DNA of 64,000 nucleotides, from positions 620,001 to 684,000 of the forward strand of contig JAIVFI010000017.1 of assembly GCA_025558095.1 (NCBI GenBank), read 5' to 3'. Position numbers and translations under genes: made by a program. Each line of letters starts with the position of its first letter. The stretch's first letter is position 1. The notes beneath the pieces are model-generated. The model saw nothing but the letters and a program-made list of their open reading frames with translations, made no database searches and was not told the origin of the DNA. This DNA is from Hyaloraphidium curvatum (taxonomy: Eukaryota; Monoblepharomycota; Hyaloraphidiomycetes; Hyaloraphidiales; Hyaloraphidiaceae). Below are positions 1 through 10,514 of the stretch, piece by piece.

Positions 1-1
1 C

Positions 2-592
2 TCGGAAGGCCGGCCGGTGCGGCCCGACACGCCGAACGATCCCGACGACGAAGAGGAGGACGACGGCACGGACTACCCATCGCAGATGGAAGACCACGAG
101 GCGGAGCACGAGCGCGTCGCGACCCTGGTCAAGGACTACTACGCCCATCCGTTCGAGGTCAAGGACCTGCCCGATCCGCTCGGGGAGGAGGGGCACATGT
201 ACCCGACCGTCCTCGTGCACTGCCAGATGGGGGTCGGTAGCAGCTCGTGCACCGACCGCTTTTTGCTTACCTTCCTCAAACCCCAGATCTCCCGCTCCGT
301 CACTGCCACAACCGCGCACCTCCTCCACCTCTCCGCCAAATTCCCCGACCTCCTCCCTCTCCTCCTCCCCACGCCGGACTCGATCCCGCCCAACGCTACC
401 TACCAGCAGGCCCTGGCCTACGTCCAGGAGCGCAGGCCCGTCGCCAACCCCAACCCGGGCTTCAGGAAGCAGCTCGAGGCGTGGCAGAGGATGGGGTCGA
501 CGCGGATCAAGCACGACTCGCAGGCCTGGGCGGACCTGACGGGGAAGCAGCAGGAGCCTTCGAACAAGATGCTCTACGTGCTGACGGTTTGA
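2..592 (+). CDS. Dual-specificity protein phosphatase, 5' partial
   Basis: The frame is already open at the window edge, so the N-terminus lies outside. The protein carries the Cys-dependent phosphatase loop HCQMGISRS, which appears only when a 54-base intron at 233-286 (GTCGGT...CCCCAG) is removed between HCQMG and ISRS. The intron length is a multiple of three and has no stop, so the unspliced frame also reads through. The Cys and Arg of HCx5R are present, followed by a helix-rich DUSP tail with a PNPGF motif. The family dephosphorylates phospho-Tyr/Ser/Thr proteins, often MAP kinases. The tail ends MLYVLTV. It is convergent with the L4 gene 130 bases downstream. The upstream half of the fold and any substrate-docking domain cannot be judged. 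Confidence 0.85.
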   Translation, partial: SEGRPVRPDTPNDPDDEEEDDGTDYPSQMEDHEAEHERVATLVKDYYAHPFEVKDLPDPLGEEGHMYPTVLVHCQMGVGSSSCTDRFLLTFLKPQISRSVTATTAHLLHLSAKFPDLLPLLLPTPDSIPPNATYQQALAYVQERRPVANPNPGFRKQLEAWQRMGSTRIKHDSQAWADLTGKQQEPSNKMLYVLTV

Positions 593-721
593 GTCCGCGC
601 TTCTTCGTATGTAAATGCTCTTTCGCCACGTAATGTATCGCATGGACAAGCGACTTTCCCGACCGACCGAAGACCACATCAGCATCGCGAAAATCCATTC
701 TTCCCCCGTCACGTACACCCC

Positions 722-2300
722 TCAAGGCTGCTGCAGCACCTCGACAAACTTGTCGTTCCTCTTCTTCGCGCTCTTTGCCCCCGGCTTCCCGCCCTTTTCC
801 GCCCTGAGCATCTCCTTGCGCCGCAGCACGATCGCGTACGGGTTCAGCCGCGCCAGCACGCCCACGTTGCGCAGGGGGTTCTTGCGCTGCGTGAAGGGGC
901 GCTTGGTGTGCTTCTCCTTCGCGGGGTTGAGGACGGATTGGACCTGTCGGGGGGGACGCGGATGTGAGCAGGAGAGCGGGGCAGAGCGGCGGCGGGACGC
1001 ACCTCGTCCGAGTTGATGATGCGGTCCAGGTCGGGCATCGTCATCGGGCCGTGGGGCAGGGTGAAGCCGGACTTGACCTCGCTCTTCTCCGAGGTCGTGC
1101 CAAAGATCTTGTCCAGCTGGGCAAACGCGGGCTCGGTCCAGACCACGAAGCGGCCGATGTGGCCGCCGGGGGCGAGCTGCAGGAGGTTGAGGGCCGAGAC
1201 GGGGCACTGCGGGGACGCGCGTGAGCGGGCAGCAACTAGGCGGGGCGGGAGGAACGCACGAGCTCGACGCCGGGGATGTTGCGGAAGGCCTTGACGATGC
1301 CCTCGTCCTTGTCGTACACGATGAGCGGGCCCCTGCGCATCCGCCACCTCCGGTTCCGCAGCTTGCCCTTGCCGGCGCGGAGCTTCTTGCTCGCCGCGGC
1401 CTTCTCCACGTCCTCGAACGCGTTGACGGCCTTGAGCAGCTTCACGGCCTCCTTGGTCGTCTTGACGCCCGTCTCGACGGCGGCGTCCAAAACGAGGGGG
1501 ACGTGCTCGACCTTGGAGATGCGGTGCCCGCGGGCCTGGACCAGCGAGGGCACGGCCGAGGCGGCGATGGCCGACACGGTCGCGTAGCGGCGCTGGCCCT
1601 TGGAGATCTTGATGTGCCACCGGCGCCAGGTCTTGGTGGGCGCGAACATGCGACCCTTGCGGACCATGTTGCCGAAGGCGGCCTGGCCGGCGCGGTGGGT
1701 GCCGCCGCCCGACACACGGGGGATACGGGCGACGGCGCGCCCGGTGCCCCACGACTCGGCCGAGGTCTGGTGGCCGGCTGTTCAGGGCGTGTCAGGGCAA
1801 TGTCTACGATGCACGGAGGTTGGATGCTCACCGGTCTCGCTGACGGCGTACGGCTGCCTCTTGTTCTTGTTCATGCGCGTGTGCACGTCCTGCACCACGT
1901 CGGGCCGGATGGGCGCCCGGAACACGGCGGGGAGCACGATGGTGGCGCCGCTGGCCGCGCCATCGACGCCGTACACGGGAACCTGGGGAATGGCGGCCTG
2001 CGAGGGTGTCAGCGGGGTCGGTGGGCGGGACCGCGAAACAGAGGAGGGAGGCCGGGCATCGCGGGGCCGGCGGGGGCGCGGCGGGGCAGCAGGGCGACCC
2101 CGATAGCGCCAAAAGCTCCATCCCGAAGCCTGGTGGCCCGCAAGAGGGGCACGCGCGCGTCCGGTGGTGGCCCGCGAGCTGCCCGCTCCCCGCGCCAGCC
2201 CCCGCCAGGCCCCGCCGCACCCCGTCCCGCGACGACGGCGCGCGCTGCCCGGCCTCCGCTCTCCTCGGATTCGCGCGGCGCGGCGCCGGACACGCACCAT
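722..2300 (-). CDS. RPL4: 60S ribosomal protein L4 (uL4)
   Basis: Five exons on the minus strand: 2298-2300, 1832-1997, 1260-1777, 1003-1206 and 722-943, giving 370 aa. Hallmark uL4 blocks are continuous across junctions: [43 protein letters not shown], the Trp/Arg-rich loop near [21 protein letters not shown] and [10 protein letters not shown]. It is a core large-subunit protein whose loop lines the peptide exit tunnel. All four introns have clean phases. The start is inferred: an ATG (2300) directly followed by GTGCGT, then a 300-base intron ending TCGCAG, so exon 1 would be the start codon alone. The alternative is a longer unrelated leader. It is divergent from the aminoacylase gene. The C-terminus (FVEVLQQP) is shorter than in animal L4. 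Confidence 0.95.
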
Positions 2301-2457
2301 GGCGGATTCGGTGGGGCGCGAGTCCGTTTGTTTGCCTCTAAGAATAAATCGGGGTTTGGCCTAACCTATGGAAATCCCTCTCGGCAATCGGCGTCCGCCT
2401 TCCCGCATCGCGCAATCCCGCTGCTTCTCAACCCGCTCCTGCTGTCGGCCCGCCGCG
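2301..2457. promoter_or_regulatory. Shared divergent promoter region, RPL4 / aminoacylase
   Basis: Only about 157 bases separate the inferred RPL4 start on the minus strand from the chosen aminoacylase start on the plus strand, so both transcription starts must lie here or in the RPL4 first intron. An AT-richer patch near 2335-2365 stands out from the GC-rich surroundings. I see no certain TATA box. Confidence 0.4.
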
Positions 2458-3962
2458 ATGCCCGACGCATCGGGCCCCGCGGAGCCGTTCCAGTTCCACC
2501 CGTCCCGGGCCGTGTCGCGCTTCCAGGAGTTCCTGCGGATCAAGACAGTACAGCCAGAACCCGATTACAAGGCCTGCAGCGAGTGGCTCCGCGGGCAGGC
2601 CGAGGAGCTGGGGCTGCGCTATGCAGAGTACAACCCGTCGACGGCGGGGTACAAGCCGGTGGTGATCCTCACCTGGCCGTCGTCGCGGCCCGAGCCGGAG
2701 CGCAAGAAGAGGTGGGCTTCCGAACAGCACCTGGCCGCTGGAAGGACCTGACGGGTCTCCCGGCGCTGCCCTTAGCATCCTGCTGAACACGCACACCGAC
2801 GTCGTTCCCTGCGACCCCTCCCGCTGGACCCTCGCCGACCCCTTCTCCGCCGCCATCGTCGCGGGCGAGATCGTCGCCCGCGGCGCGCAGGACATGAAGT
2901 GCGTCGGCGCCGCGCAACTCTCCGCCGTCGCCGCGCTCAAGGCCTCGGGGTGGGACAACCCCTCCCCGCGGGACCTGCACTTTGCCTTCACGCCCGACGA
3001 GGAAATCGGCGGGAAGGAGGGCTGGGGATTGTTCGTGGACACGCCCGAGTTCGACGCGCTGGATGTGGGGTTCGAGATGGATGAGGGGATCGCGGATCCG
3101 GATCCGGAGGGGCTTGAGGTGTTCTACGCCGAGCGCATCGGCGCGGCGTTCCGCGTGACGGCCAAGGGCAACGCGGGCCACGCGAGCCAGTTCATCAAGG
3201 TGCGTCCCGAGCGCGGCAGCCGCCCGGGGCCGACCTGACGTCCGTGCGCGAAGGACACGGCGGCAGCCAAGCTCGTCGCGTTCGCCGGAGCCATGCTCAA
3301 GCTCCGCGACGAGCAGCAGCAGATCCTCGCCGAGGGCGTGCACCCCGACGGGACCAAGTATGCCCTCGGCGACGTGACGACCATCAACCTCACCCTGCTC
3401 GGCGGCGGGAAGCAGGTCAACGTGGTCCCGAACGAGCTCGAGATGACGTTCGACGTCCGCGTACGTGGTCGCCCGCCCCCGCCCCCGACCTCCCCGGCTC
3501 ACCCGCGCCCGGCAACCAGGTAACCCCGCGCGTCGGACACCCCGCCTTCACCTCCCAGCTCCTCTCCCTCGCCGCCTCCCACGGCGTCGAACTGTCCTTC
3601 CTCCGCCCGCCCGTGATCCACCCCCTGCTCCCCGTCTCGGACCCGCTGTACGCGCGGTGGTGGGCCGTCGTCCGCCGCGAGGCCGAGAAGCGCGGGCTGG
3701 AGCCCAGGCCGAGGGTGTTCTCGGCGGCGACGGACGCGCGGTATCTGAGGCGGAAGGGGATCCCCTCGCTCGGGTGCAGCGTGAGTTTCCCTCCAGGTCG
3801 GCGGGGCGACGGGTGCGGAGACTGACAGAGGGGAAGTTCCTGGCAGGGTGCCCGGTCCTGCTGCACGACCACGACGAGAGGCTGCCGGTGGAGACGTACG
3901 AGAGGGGGGTGGCGTGGTACGTGGACGTGCTTAGGGGGCTGGCCGAGGTGGACGGGGAGTAG
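2458..3962 (+). CDS. ACY1: Aminoacylase-1 (M20A metallopeptidase family)
   Basis: Exons 2458-2711, 2776-3199, 3254-3460, 3520-3780 and 3831-3962 give about 425 aa. It hydrolyses N-acyl-L-amino acids to free amino acid and carboxylate, in the cytosol. Visible family signatures are LLNTHTDVVP (metal His and Asp), ARGAQDMK, FTPDEEIGG (catalytic Glu pair), GNAGHASQFI, FDVR and the C-terminal LLHDHDERL with a metal-binding His. These are aminoacylase-1 rather than generic M20 motifs. The start at 2458 (MPDASGP) gives a normal N-terminus; an in-frame ATG at 2368 is the alternative. The last intron is ambiguous: donor GTGAGT at 3781 with acceptor at 3830, or donor at 3797 with acceptor at 3846. Both keep frame and differ only in a short loop before CPVLLHDH. 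Confidence 0.92.
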
Positions 3963-4032
3963 GTCGATTGCCTTGCGCCGATACATCCAATCCATGCCGC
4001 TGCCCGAAGCAACGGACGTCCGGTCCCGCGGA

Positions 4033-4768
4033 TCAAGCGACCGTGATGGTTCCCTCCATGGTGAAGCAGTGCGGGTTGCAGCTGTACCGCACCGTGCCCG
4101 GGCTGGCAAAGGTCCGCGAGTAGCTCGCGGGCGACGAAAGCACCCCCGAATCGAACCCGCCCGTCTTGAACGTGCAGCCGCCCGAGTCCGTCTCGGTCAC
4201 GGAGTGCCCGGAACCGCTCCAGACCCAGAGCACCGTGTCCCCGGCGGCGATCGAGAGGTCCGAGGGGGCAAAGTTGAACCCCACGACGCCGACGCGCACG
4301 GTGTGCGTGGTTCCCGATCCCCCGGCTGCTTTGGTGGTGGTCGGCACGGGCGCCTTGGTGGTCAGCTTGGCGACCCTCTTGCTGGTGCTGCGCCGGCGGG
4401 AGGTGGTCCGCTTCCGGCGCGTGGTCGTCTGCCGCTTCTTGGTCGTCGTCTTCTTCTTCAGCTGTCTGGCCAACTGCGTTGCGAGCGTCAGTCCCGCCTC
4501 GGGAGGTGGGATCGACGTACGATGCGACGGCCTTCCGCGGCTCCCGTTCCTACTCGGATGTCCTCCCCCGCAAGCTGAAGGACGCGATGGCCACGTCGAT
4601 GAGCGCCGCACGCGGCCCTCTCGCGGTCCCGCCCACCTCGGACCCCGCGATGTCTCCAGAACCCGCAACATCGGCGACCGCACCGTCCGATGCCGCCCGC
4701 GCAGAGGCGACCGCGCCGGCCGCGGCGGAGAACAGGAGCGCGAATATGAGCAGAAGCGCCCCGCGCAT
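4033..4768 (-). CDS. Secreted type I copper (cupredoxin) protein with basic Thr-rich linker
   Basis: Three exons, 4637-4768, 4521-4574 and 4033-4473, give 208 aa. It starts with a clear signal peptide (MRGALLLIFALLFSAAAGA), followed by a low-complexity Lys/Arg/Thr linker and a C-terminal plastocyanin-like domain of about 95 residues. Copper ligands are visible: GHSVTE supplies the first His, and YSCNPHCFTM supplies Cys, His and Met in the C-x2-H-x3-M spacing. Such secreted single-domain cupredoxins are thought to bind copper or shuttle electrons outside the cell; the partner is unknown. The basic linker (several KK/RR/TTT runs) is unusual and could bind an acidic wall polymer, which is inference. 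Both introns (62 and 47 bases) are phase 0. It is divergent from the ankyrin kinase downstream. Confidence 0.88.
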
Positions 4769-5248
4769 CGCGGGGCGCTCGATCGATTGCGGGGGTGGGT
4801 TCTCGCGGTGCGCGGGCGGTGTTGCCCGCTGGTCCCCTGACTGCTGGTTGCGGGGGAATCGATCGGTCTCCGCTCGCATCAACCGACGAGCTGGCCCTCG
4901 TCTGATCGTTTCGATTGATGCTCAGGCATCGGAAGAATGGCGGAATCGGATTCTGCGGATCGGAGGAGGTCAAGAGGAACGCGGGACAGCACCGAGATTT
5001 TGCCCCGGATTGGGAGCTCTCCCACTCCACCGTCGCTGCATCAATGGACGATGGGAGAGATGAAGCTTAGAATGACTCCATGTCGCTCCCCCTGATTTTG
5101 GGAGACAAGCTGGCGATCCCCTATCGTTAGCTTAACGCTGTGATGGCGCACTGCGACGCCGTTCCTGAGTACCACACGGGGTTCATCTCGACTCCATATC
5201 CCCTCGACGCGTTGCGCATCTCGCTTCCCTCCTCGTGCAGAATCTCAG
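4769..5248. other. Intergenic, divergent promoters of cupredoxin and ankyrin kinase 1
   Basis: About 480 bases without a supportable gene. Base composition is more AT-rich in 5050-5140. It must contain the promoters of both flanking genes; no specific element was recognised. Confidence 0.5.
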
Positions 5249-7013
5249 ATGGCATCTCCCGTCGCAGCCGAGTGGTTCGCGGCTTGCCGGAACGCGGACA
5301 TCGCGACCGTCAGGAGGATTCTCAACGACAAGTCTTTCGACGCCGGAGTGCGCGAACCGGGTTCCAAGTTCACCGGATTGCACATCGCTGCCAGCAAGAC
5401 TGGCGATGGTGATTTTATCAAGGAGCTCGCGGACCTCATCTCTAAGCGGGCCACGGGCAAGAGGGACGTCAACAAGGTGACGCCGACGGGCGACACGGCT
5501 TTCCTCCTCGCGGTCAAGTCGGACCGATTCAATTCATTCAAGGGGCTACTTGATGCCAGCGTGACCCAGGACGGTTACAAACTGCGCGATCCCGACGGGA
5601 TGTCGGCCTGGCTGCTCGCCTGCCGGGAAGGGAAGGAGCCATTCGTGAACGAGATGCTCACCCGGTTCGGGTGGATCGAATACAACGACAGGGACCGGGA
5701 CGGCATGACGGGACTTGCCCTGGCTTGCGCTCGAGGGCATTGCGGCGTAGCCAGAGCGATAATGAACGCCGCGCTGCCGGACCAGTACCCAGTGAACCGC
5801 AAATTAGCAGACAACGAAGGCCGCACGCCGTTCTACTGGCTCTGCTCGAGGGATTGCCAGCTAGTTGAGGGCTCAAAGGAGCATACGTTCAACACGGAAC
5901 TCATTCGATTGTTCATGCGCGAGAACCAGCGCACCGGCGCGCACGAAGTGGACTGCCGCGGTCTGTGCACCGAAAGGACGGCCGCCATTGTCGAGAAATA
6001 TCGGATTTACTATGCTGCCGGGCATACGGGCTACAAACTGTCCGACCCGGAGAATCTGCAGATTGTCAAGGGTCGCCAGCTCGGAGAGGGCGGCCTTGGA
6101 AAAGTGGATTTGGGACTCTACAACGGCGAGGAGTTCGCCGTCAAGACGGTACTCCTTGGCACTGCCAGAGGCCAGCTTCCGAAGGAGATGCTTGAGAAAG
6201 AGTTCAATGTCTGGGCTGAGCTGCGGGATCCTTCATATGCCGAGGAGCCCGGGTACCACAACAGTAGGTTGCTGCCTGCGACGAGGGCTGCACCGCGGAA
6301 CCTGATTTCTCCTTAAAATCAACTCCCTAGTCTTGGATGTCAAGGGCTACTTTGCGGAGAAGGACCGTTGGAAGATCTTGTCGCCCGCCGTGAAACCGGA
6401 GAGCCCCCACCACAAGGCCGCCGACCTGCATCACTGGCTGTGGTACAACCGCAACAAGACCAACTACTTCCCCCGGGCGCTGCGTCTTCTTCAGGGTGCC
6501 GCGGCTGGCATGGCTTTCATTCACCGCCGGAACATCGTCCACGGGGACCTGAAAGCTGGCAACTTCGTCGTTGATCGGGGTACGGCCAAGCTCATCGATT
6601 TCGGTATGGCACGCTTCCGAGCAGAAGGCCACTCTGTGCGTTCGTCGGGCTTCAACTTTCGCGGTGGGACTGAAGGCTTCAACGCACCGGATCTCTCTGG
6701 GGGACGTATCGGGCGCACGAACCGCAAAACGGACATCTTTTCGTTTGCTATGGTGGCCTACGAGGTCGCCACCGGTGGGTGCGAGGTCTGGTTCGAAGAA
6801 CAGGGCGGGAGGCAGAACCGGCTGGACAAAGGGTTGCGCCCAGAGGCCCCGAAAGCCATCAAGGAGTGCGATTACGTGCTTCCTCAAAACATACCGGAGG
6901 AGCTCTGGAGCCTGATCAACAGGATGTGGGCGCAGGATCCGGAGGACAGGCCGGGCTCTTTTGAAGAGATTGCCGATGCGATCGGCCGAATTGCGAGCAG
7001 GTTGGAACTGTGA
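5249..7013 (+). CDS. Ankyrin-repeat protein kinase, tandem copy 1
   Basis: Exons 5249-6263 and 6331-7013 (phase-1 intron) give 565 aa. Residues 1-250 carry degenerate ankyrin repeats (TGLHIAAS, TGDTAFLLAV, DGMSAWLLAC, DGMTGLALACARGH, EGRTPFYWLCS). The C-terminal half is a kinase domain: Gly-rich loop LGEGGLGKV, AVK lysine, catalytic loop HGDLKAGNF (HGD instead of HRD), DFG in LIDFGMARF, an APD in place of APE, then TDIFSFAMVAYEV and the C-lobe MWAQDPEDRP Arg. The layout resembles tyrosine-kinase-like ankyrin kinases. Loss of the HRD arginine suggests activity independent of activation-loop phosphorylation (inference). The intron falls inside the kinase N-lobe. It is followed 214 bases later by a close paralog in the same orientation. 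Confidence 0.9.
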
Positions 7014-7227
7014 ACGGTCGGAAATGGCACTTCTAAATTGAGATGCGTCCACCGACCCGAATGAATCGTGGTCCGGAGCATGGATTCGGGCCTTGTCTGC
7101 TTGCACGCTTGCTCAAATCGCTTGCTTGCGCCACGGTCCCTGACGAGCTGCGACTCGATCACGGGTTCCTCTCTCTGACTAGCGATTCCGGTCCAGCCCG
7201 CACGTCTGCCTTAGCTCTGCTGATTGA

Positions 7228-8978
7228 ATGGCTTCCGGCACCGTCGCCGAGTGGTTCGCGGCGTGCCGGAACGCGGACATCGCGACGGTCAAGAGGATCC
7301 TCGGCGACGCGTCGTTCGACGCCGGAGTGCGCGAATCGGGCTCCAAGCTCACCGGATTGCACATCGCTTCCAGCGAGAAGGACGATGAGGCTTTCATCAA
7401 GGAGCTGGCGGAGCTCGTCGCGAAGCGGCCCACGGGCAAGAGGGACGTCAACAAAGTCACGCCGGCGGGCGACACGGCGTTCATCCTCGCGGGCAAGTCG
7501 GGGCACTTCCACTCCTTCAAGGGTCTGCTGGATGCCAGCGTGACCCAGGACGGGTACAAGCTGCGCGATTCCGACGGGATGTCGGCCTGGCTCCTGGCCT
7601 GCCGCGACGGCGCCGGGCACTACGTGGACGAGATGCTCAAGCGGTTCGGATGGATCGATTTCAACGCCAGGGACCGCGACGGCATGACGGGACTTGCCCT
7701 TGCCTGCTCCCGAGGGCACTACGGTGTGGCGAGAGCGATTCTGAGCGCATCACTGCCGGATCAGTATGCCATCGACTGCAAGCTTGCCGACAACCAGGGA
7801 CGCACGCCGTTCCACTGGCTCTGTTTGAGGGACAGAGAGCTTCAGAATGGCACTGAAGATTACGAAATGAATGTGGATCTCATCGTGCTTTTTGTGCGCG
7901 AGTACCATCGGACCGGGGCGCCGGAGGTGGACTATGGCAGCCTCTGCTCCCCCAGAACGGGTACCGTGATTGAGAGGATTCGCATCTATTATGGCTTGGG
8001 CAAAGAGCGCTTTAGACTCAAGGATCCCGCGAAGCTCACCGTGCTTCCTAGCGGACTCGGTGCAGGCACATTCGGGGTCGTCTACAATGCGAAGTACAAC
8101 GGCGAGGATGTGGCCGTCAAGATCGTTCGCATGGGAGGCCAGTTAACCGAAAGGAGGATTCAGAAGGAGTTCAACGTTTGGGCCGAACTGCGGGACAAAG
8201 CGAACGGCGATGAGCCTGGCTACCACAACGGTGAGTGTGCGAAGTGCAGCTCAGATCAGTCAGGAAAAACAGAAACTGAGTATCAAATCAAGTCCTCGAC
8301 GTCAAGGGCTATTTTGTCGAGAAGGACCACTGGAAGATCGTCTCGACGGTCGTCCCGCCGGAGCGGCCTGGTCATGCGGCGTCCGATCTCCATCATTGGC
8401 TCTGGTACCACCGGCGAGATGCCGGCTACTTCAAAGAGGCGCTCAAGGTCCTCCAAGGCGCTGCATTGGGCCTTGCATACATCCACCGCCGCAACATCAT
8501 CCACGGCGACATCAAGGCCGGCAACTTCCTCGTCGCCAACAGAGTGGCCAAGCTGATCGACTTTGGCATGTCGCGTTTTCGCGCGGATGAGTTCTCCTTC
8601 TCGGACTTGTCGACCGAAGACAACAACGTCCGGCTCGGAACGGCGGGTTTCAACGGGCCGGAGCTCCAGGAAGAGCGGAAGGGCAGGACGAATCGCCGCT
8701 CGGACATCTTTTCCTTCGCCATGGTCGCTTACGAGGTTGCATCCGGGGCCTACGAGATATGGTGGAACGATCGAGCAGAAAATCGCCAGCTACGCCTAAA
8801 CAAAGGGGAGCGCCCCTTGGCCCCTGATTGTGAGCCGCCCCAAAAGCCTCCTCCGAACATGCCAAGCGATCTGTGGAAGCTGATCTGCCGGATGTGGGCG
8901 CAGGCGCCCGAGGACAGGCCGAGCTCGTTCGAGGAGGTCGCAAACGAGATCGGGAGGATCGCAGACAGCTTGCGGTAG
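7228..8978 (+). CDS. Ankyrin-repeat protein kinase, tandem copy 2
   Basis: Exons 7228-8230 and 8293-8978 give 562 aa, with the intron at the same place and phase as in copy 1. The start MASGTVAEWFAACRNAD is nearly the same as copy 1 (MASPVAAEWFAACRNAD). Ankyrin-like repeats are followed by a kinase domain with LGAGTFGVV, AVK, HGDIKAGNF, DFG in LIDFGMSRF, and GPE in place of APE. The Gly-rich loop is more canonical than in copy 1. The activation segment is longer and more acidic (SDLSTEDNN) than in copy 1, so the copies may differ in control. Start codons are 1,979 bases apart, consistent with one tandem duplication. Substrates are unknown. Confidence 0.9.
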
Positions 8979-9046
8979 ACACTATTGGGATAACGTATTG
9001 CATCTAAGTATCATCTATGCCACCTCAATGGGACATCGGTGTCGCT

Positions 9047-9916
9047 CTACAGCAGCAAGTCTGCCTCGCTCGTTTCCTGAACCGGGTCCTCTTCCGGGCT
9101 CTTCCCGACCGCCCGCCCATACAGCAGGTCGATCTGCACGTCGTCACCCATCACAAAGTCATGCTTCGAAAACTGTCGGTACCCGTGCTTCCTGTAGAAC
9201 TTCAGGGCGGCGTGGTTGCTCTCCCACACCCCAAGCCAGGCGACCCCGCGTCCAAAGCCGGGTTGCCGCCTCGCATCCGCCCCTCGGCGCGCCCACCACC
9301 GTGCCACATACTCTTCTGCTCGAGCAACGAACGAGTCCATGAGCAGCGTGCCGATACCGAGTCCCTGAGCGGCCTCGAGCAGGTACAATTTGCTCAGCTC
9401 GATCACGGGAACCTCGCCCTCCGCCCCGGGCAAGAATCGGGACACCAGCTCGGTCATGGCCAGCGGAGGCTGCGCGTCGTGCGGGAACTGGCCGTAGACG
9501 AGGTGCAGGAAGCCGACCGCCCTCCGTCCCGGAACGACCTCCTCGTCCCATTCCGCCGGGTGCGGGTACGAATCCGCCGCGTGCGATGGCAACGAGTTCG
9601 GAATGGTCGCCAGGATCCATTCCGAAGCGGTCCCGCCGTCCTCCGCGCCCTCGAGGCCGTCCCGGCCGAACCGGCAGTTCCACGCTTCGAGCTTCCCCGG
9701 GCCGTACGTGTCGCGAATGTATGCGTTGACGTCCTCCTCCTTGTTCGTCGGGACCACGTGCGGGCCGAACGTCGCGCGGTAAGCGGCCCCCGCCAAGGAG
9801 GAGATGAGGCGCGCGGAAGCGGGGTTCAGAGCCACGGGATCCGCGCGGACGTTTGGCGGTGCGGGGGTCGGCGGACGCGACGTCACGGGCGTGGGAGTGA
9901 CCGGTGTCAACGACAT
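9047..9916 (-). CDS. GNAT-family N-acetyltransferase
   Basis: Single exon, 289 aa from the ATG at 9916 (MSLTPVTPTP). The acetyl-CoA site motif A is clear: LYLLEAAQGLGIGTLLMDSF, with the Q/RxxGxG/A signature as QGLGIG. It is followed by the C-terminal GNAT strand-turn VWESNHAALKFYRKHGY, typical of motif B, and FVMGDDVQIDLL. A Pro/Thr-rich N-terminal stretch of about 35 residues precedes the domain. The open frame extends upstream of the chosen ATG, but that part is low-complexity and lacks conservation features. The family transfers acetyl from acetyl-CoA to an amine; the substrate cannot be read from sequence. It is convergent with ankyrin kinase 2 (68-base gap) and divergent from the WW gene. 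Confidence 0.88.
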   Translation of the reverse strand: MSLTPVTPTPVTSRPPTPAPPNVRADPVALNPASARLISSLAGAAYRATFGPHVVPTNKEEDVNAYIRDTYGPGKLEAWNCRFGRDGLEGAEDGGTASEWILATIPNSLPSHAADSYPHPAEWDEEVVPGRRAVGFLHLVYGQFPHDAQPPLAMTELVSRFLPGAEGEVPVIELSKLYLLEAAQGLGIGTLLMDSFVARAEEYVARWWARRGADARRQPGFGRGVAWLGVWESNHAALKFYRKHGYRQFSKHDFVMGDDVQIDLLYGRAVGKSPEEDPVQETSEADLLL

Positions 9917-10514
9917 CGCGTAAAGGAAGGGTCTGCGACGCGATTGAGCCGGGATTCGAGCTGACAACGGAGGAAGAGAAAAGAGGTGGTCGCGCGGTAC
10001 TTCTGCTGTTCCGATCCGTGTCGGGTTCCGACCCTCTAGCTTTCTATTTTGCCACAAGAGAGGACCAGAATACAAGTAGAGTATGTAACACACTAGCTGA
10101 AGAGGCGATCGGACGTGATTCGTGCTTCGCGGGCGGTTTGTCGGCCACGTCCCTGTGTCCGCGGGCCATCAATCAGGGTCCGAGACCTCCGCGCCGAACA
10201 ACATCGGACCTCCGCCCCACGGCCTGCCAAACACCCGCCTCGTACCGCTTTTCGCTCTTGACGTGCTGAGATGGGTCGGTAGCCGGTCCGCGGCGCCCTC
10301 CGAGGGCCAGGCTCACACGATGCCGAACCGTCTCCCGCCGCGTCAACCGCGCGACTCCTCTCCCACCGAATCGCTGCCACACATCGTCATCGCGGTCTTC
10401 CTCCTTCCTCTCACCTTCGTGTGACATTTTTCCTGTCGCTTGCCGCCTCTTTTTCTCTTTCGTCGACCGGCACCCGCAGCGGAACCCTTCATCGTCGCCG
10501 GCTCTCCCGAGCCC
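9917..10514. other. Intergenic, divergent promoters of GNAT and WW genes
   Basis: About 600 bases, AT-richer around 10030-10090. A pyrimidine-rich stretch near 10390-10470 lies directly upstream of the WW gene and may be its core promoter or 5' leader. No RNA gene or conserved protein was seen. Confidence 0.5.

Noticed and set aside
1221-2786. Long plus-strand open frame across RPL4
   Set aside because: Antisense shadow of RPL4 exons; residues are low-complexity and the conserved L4 blocks are on the other strand.
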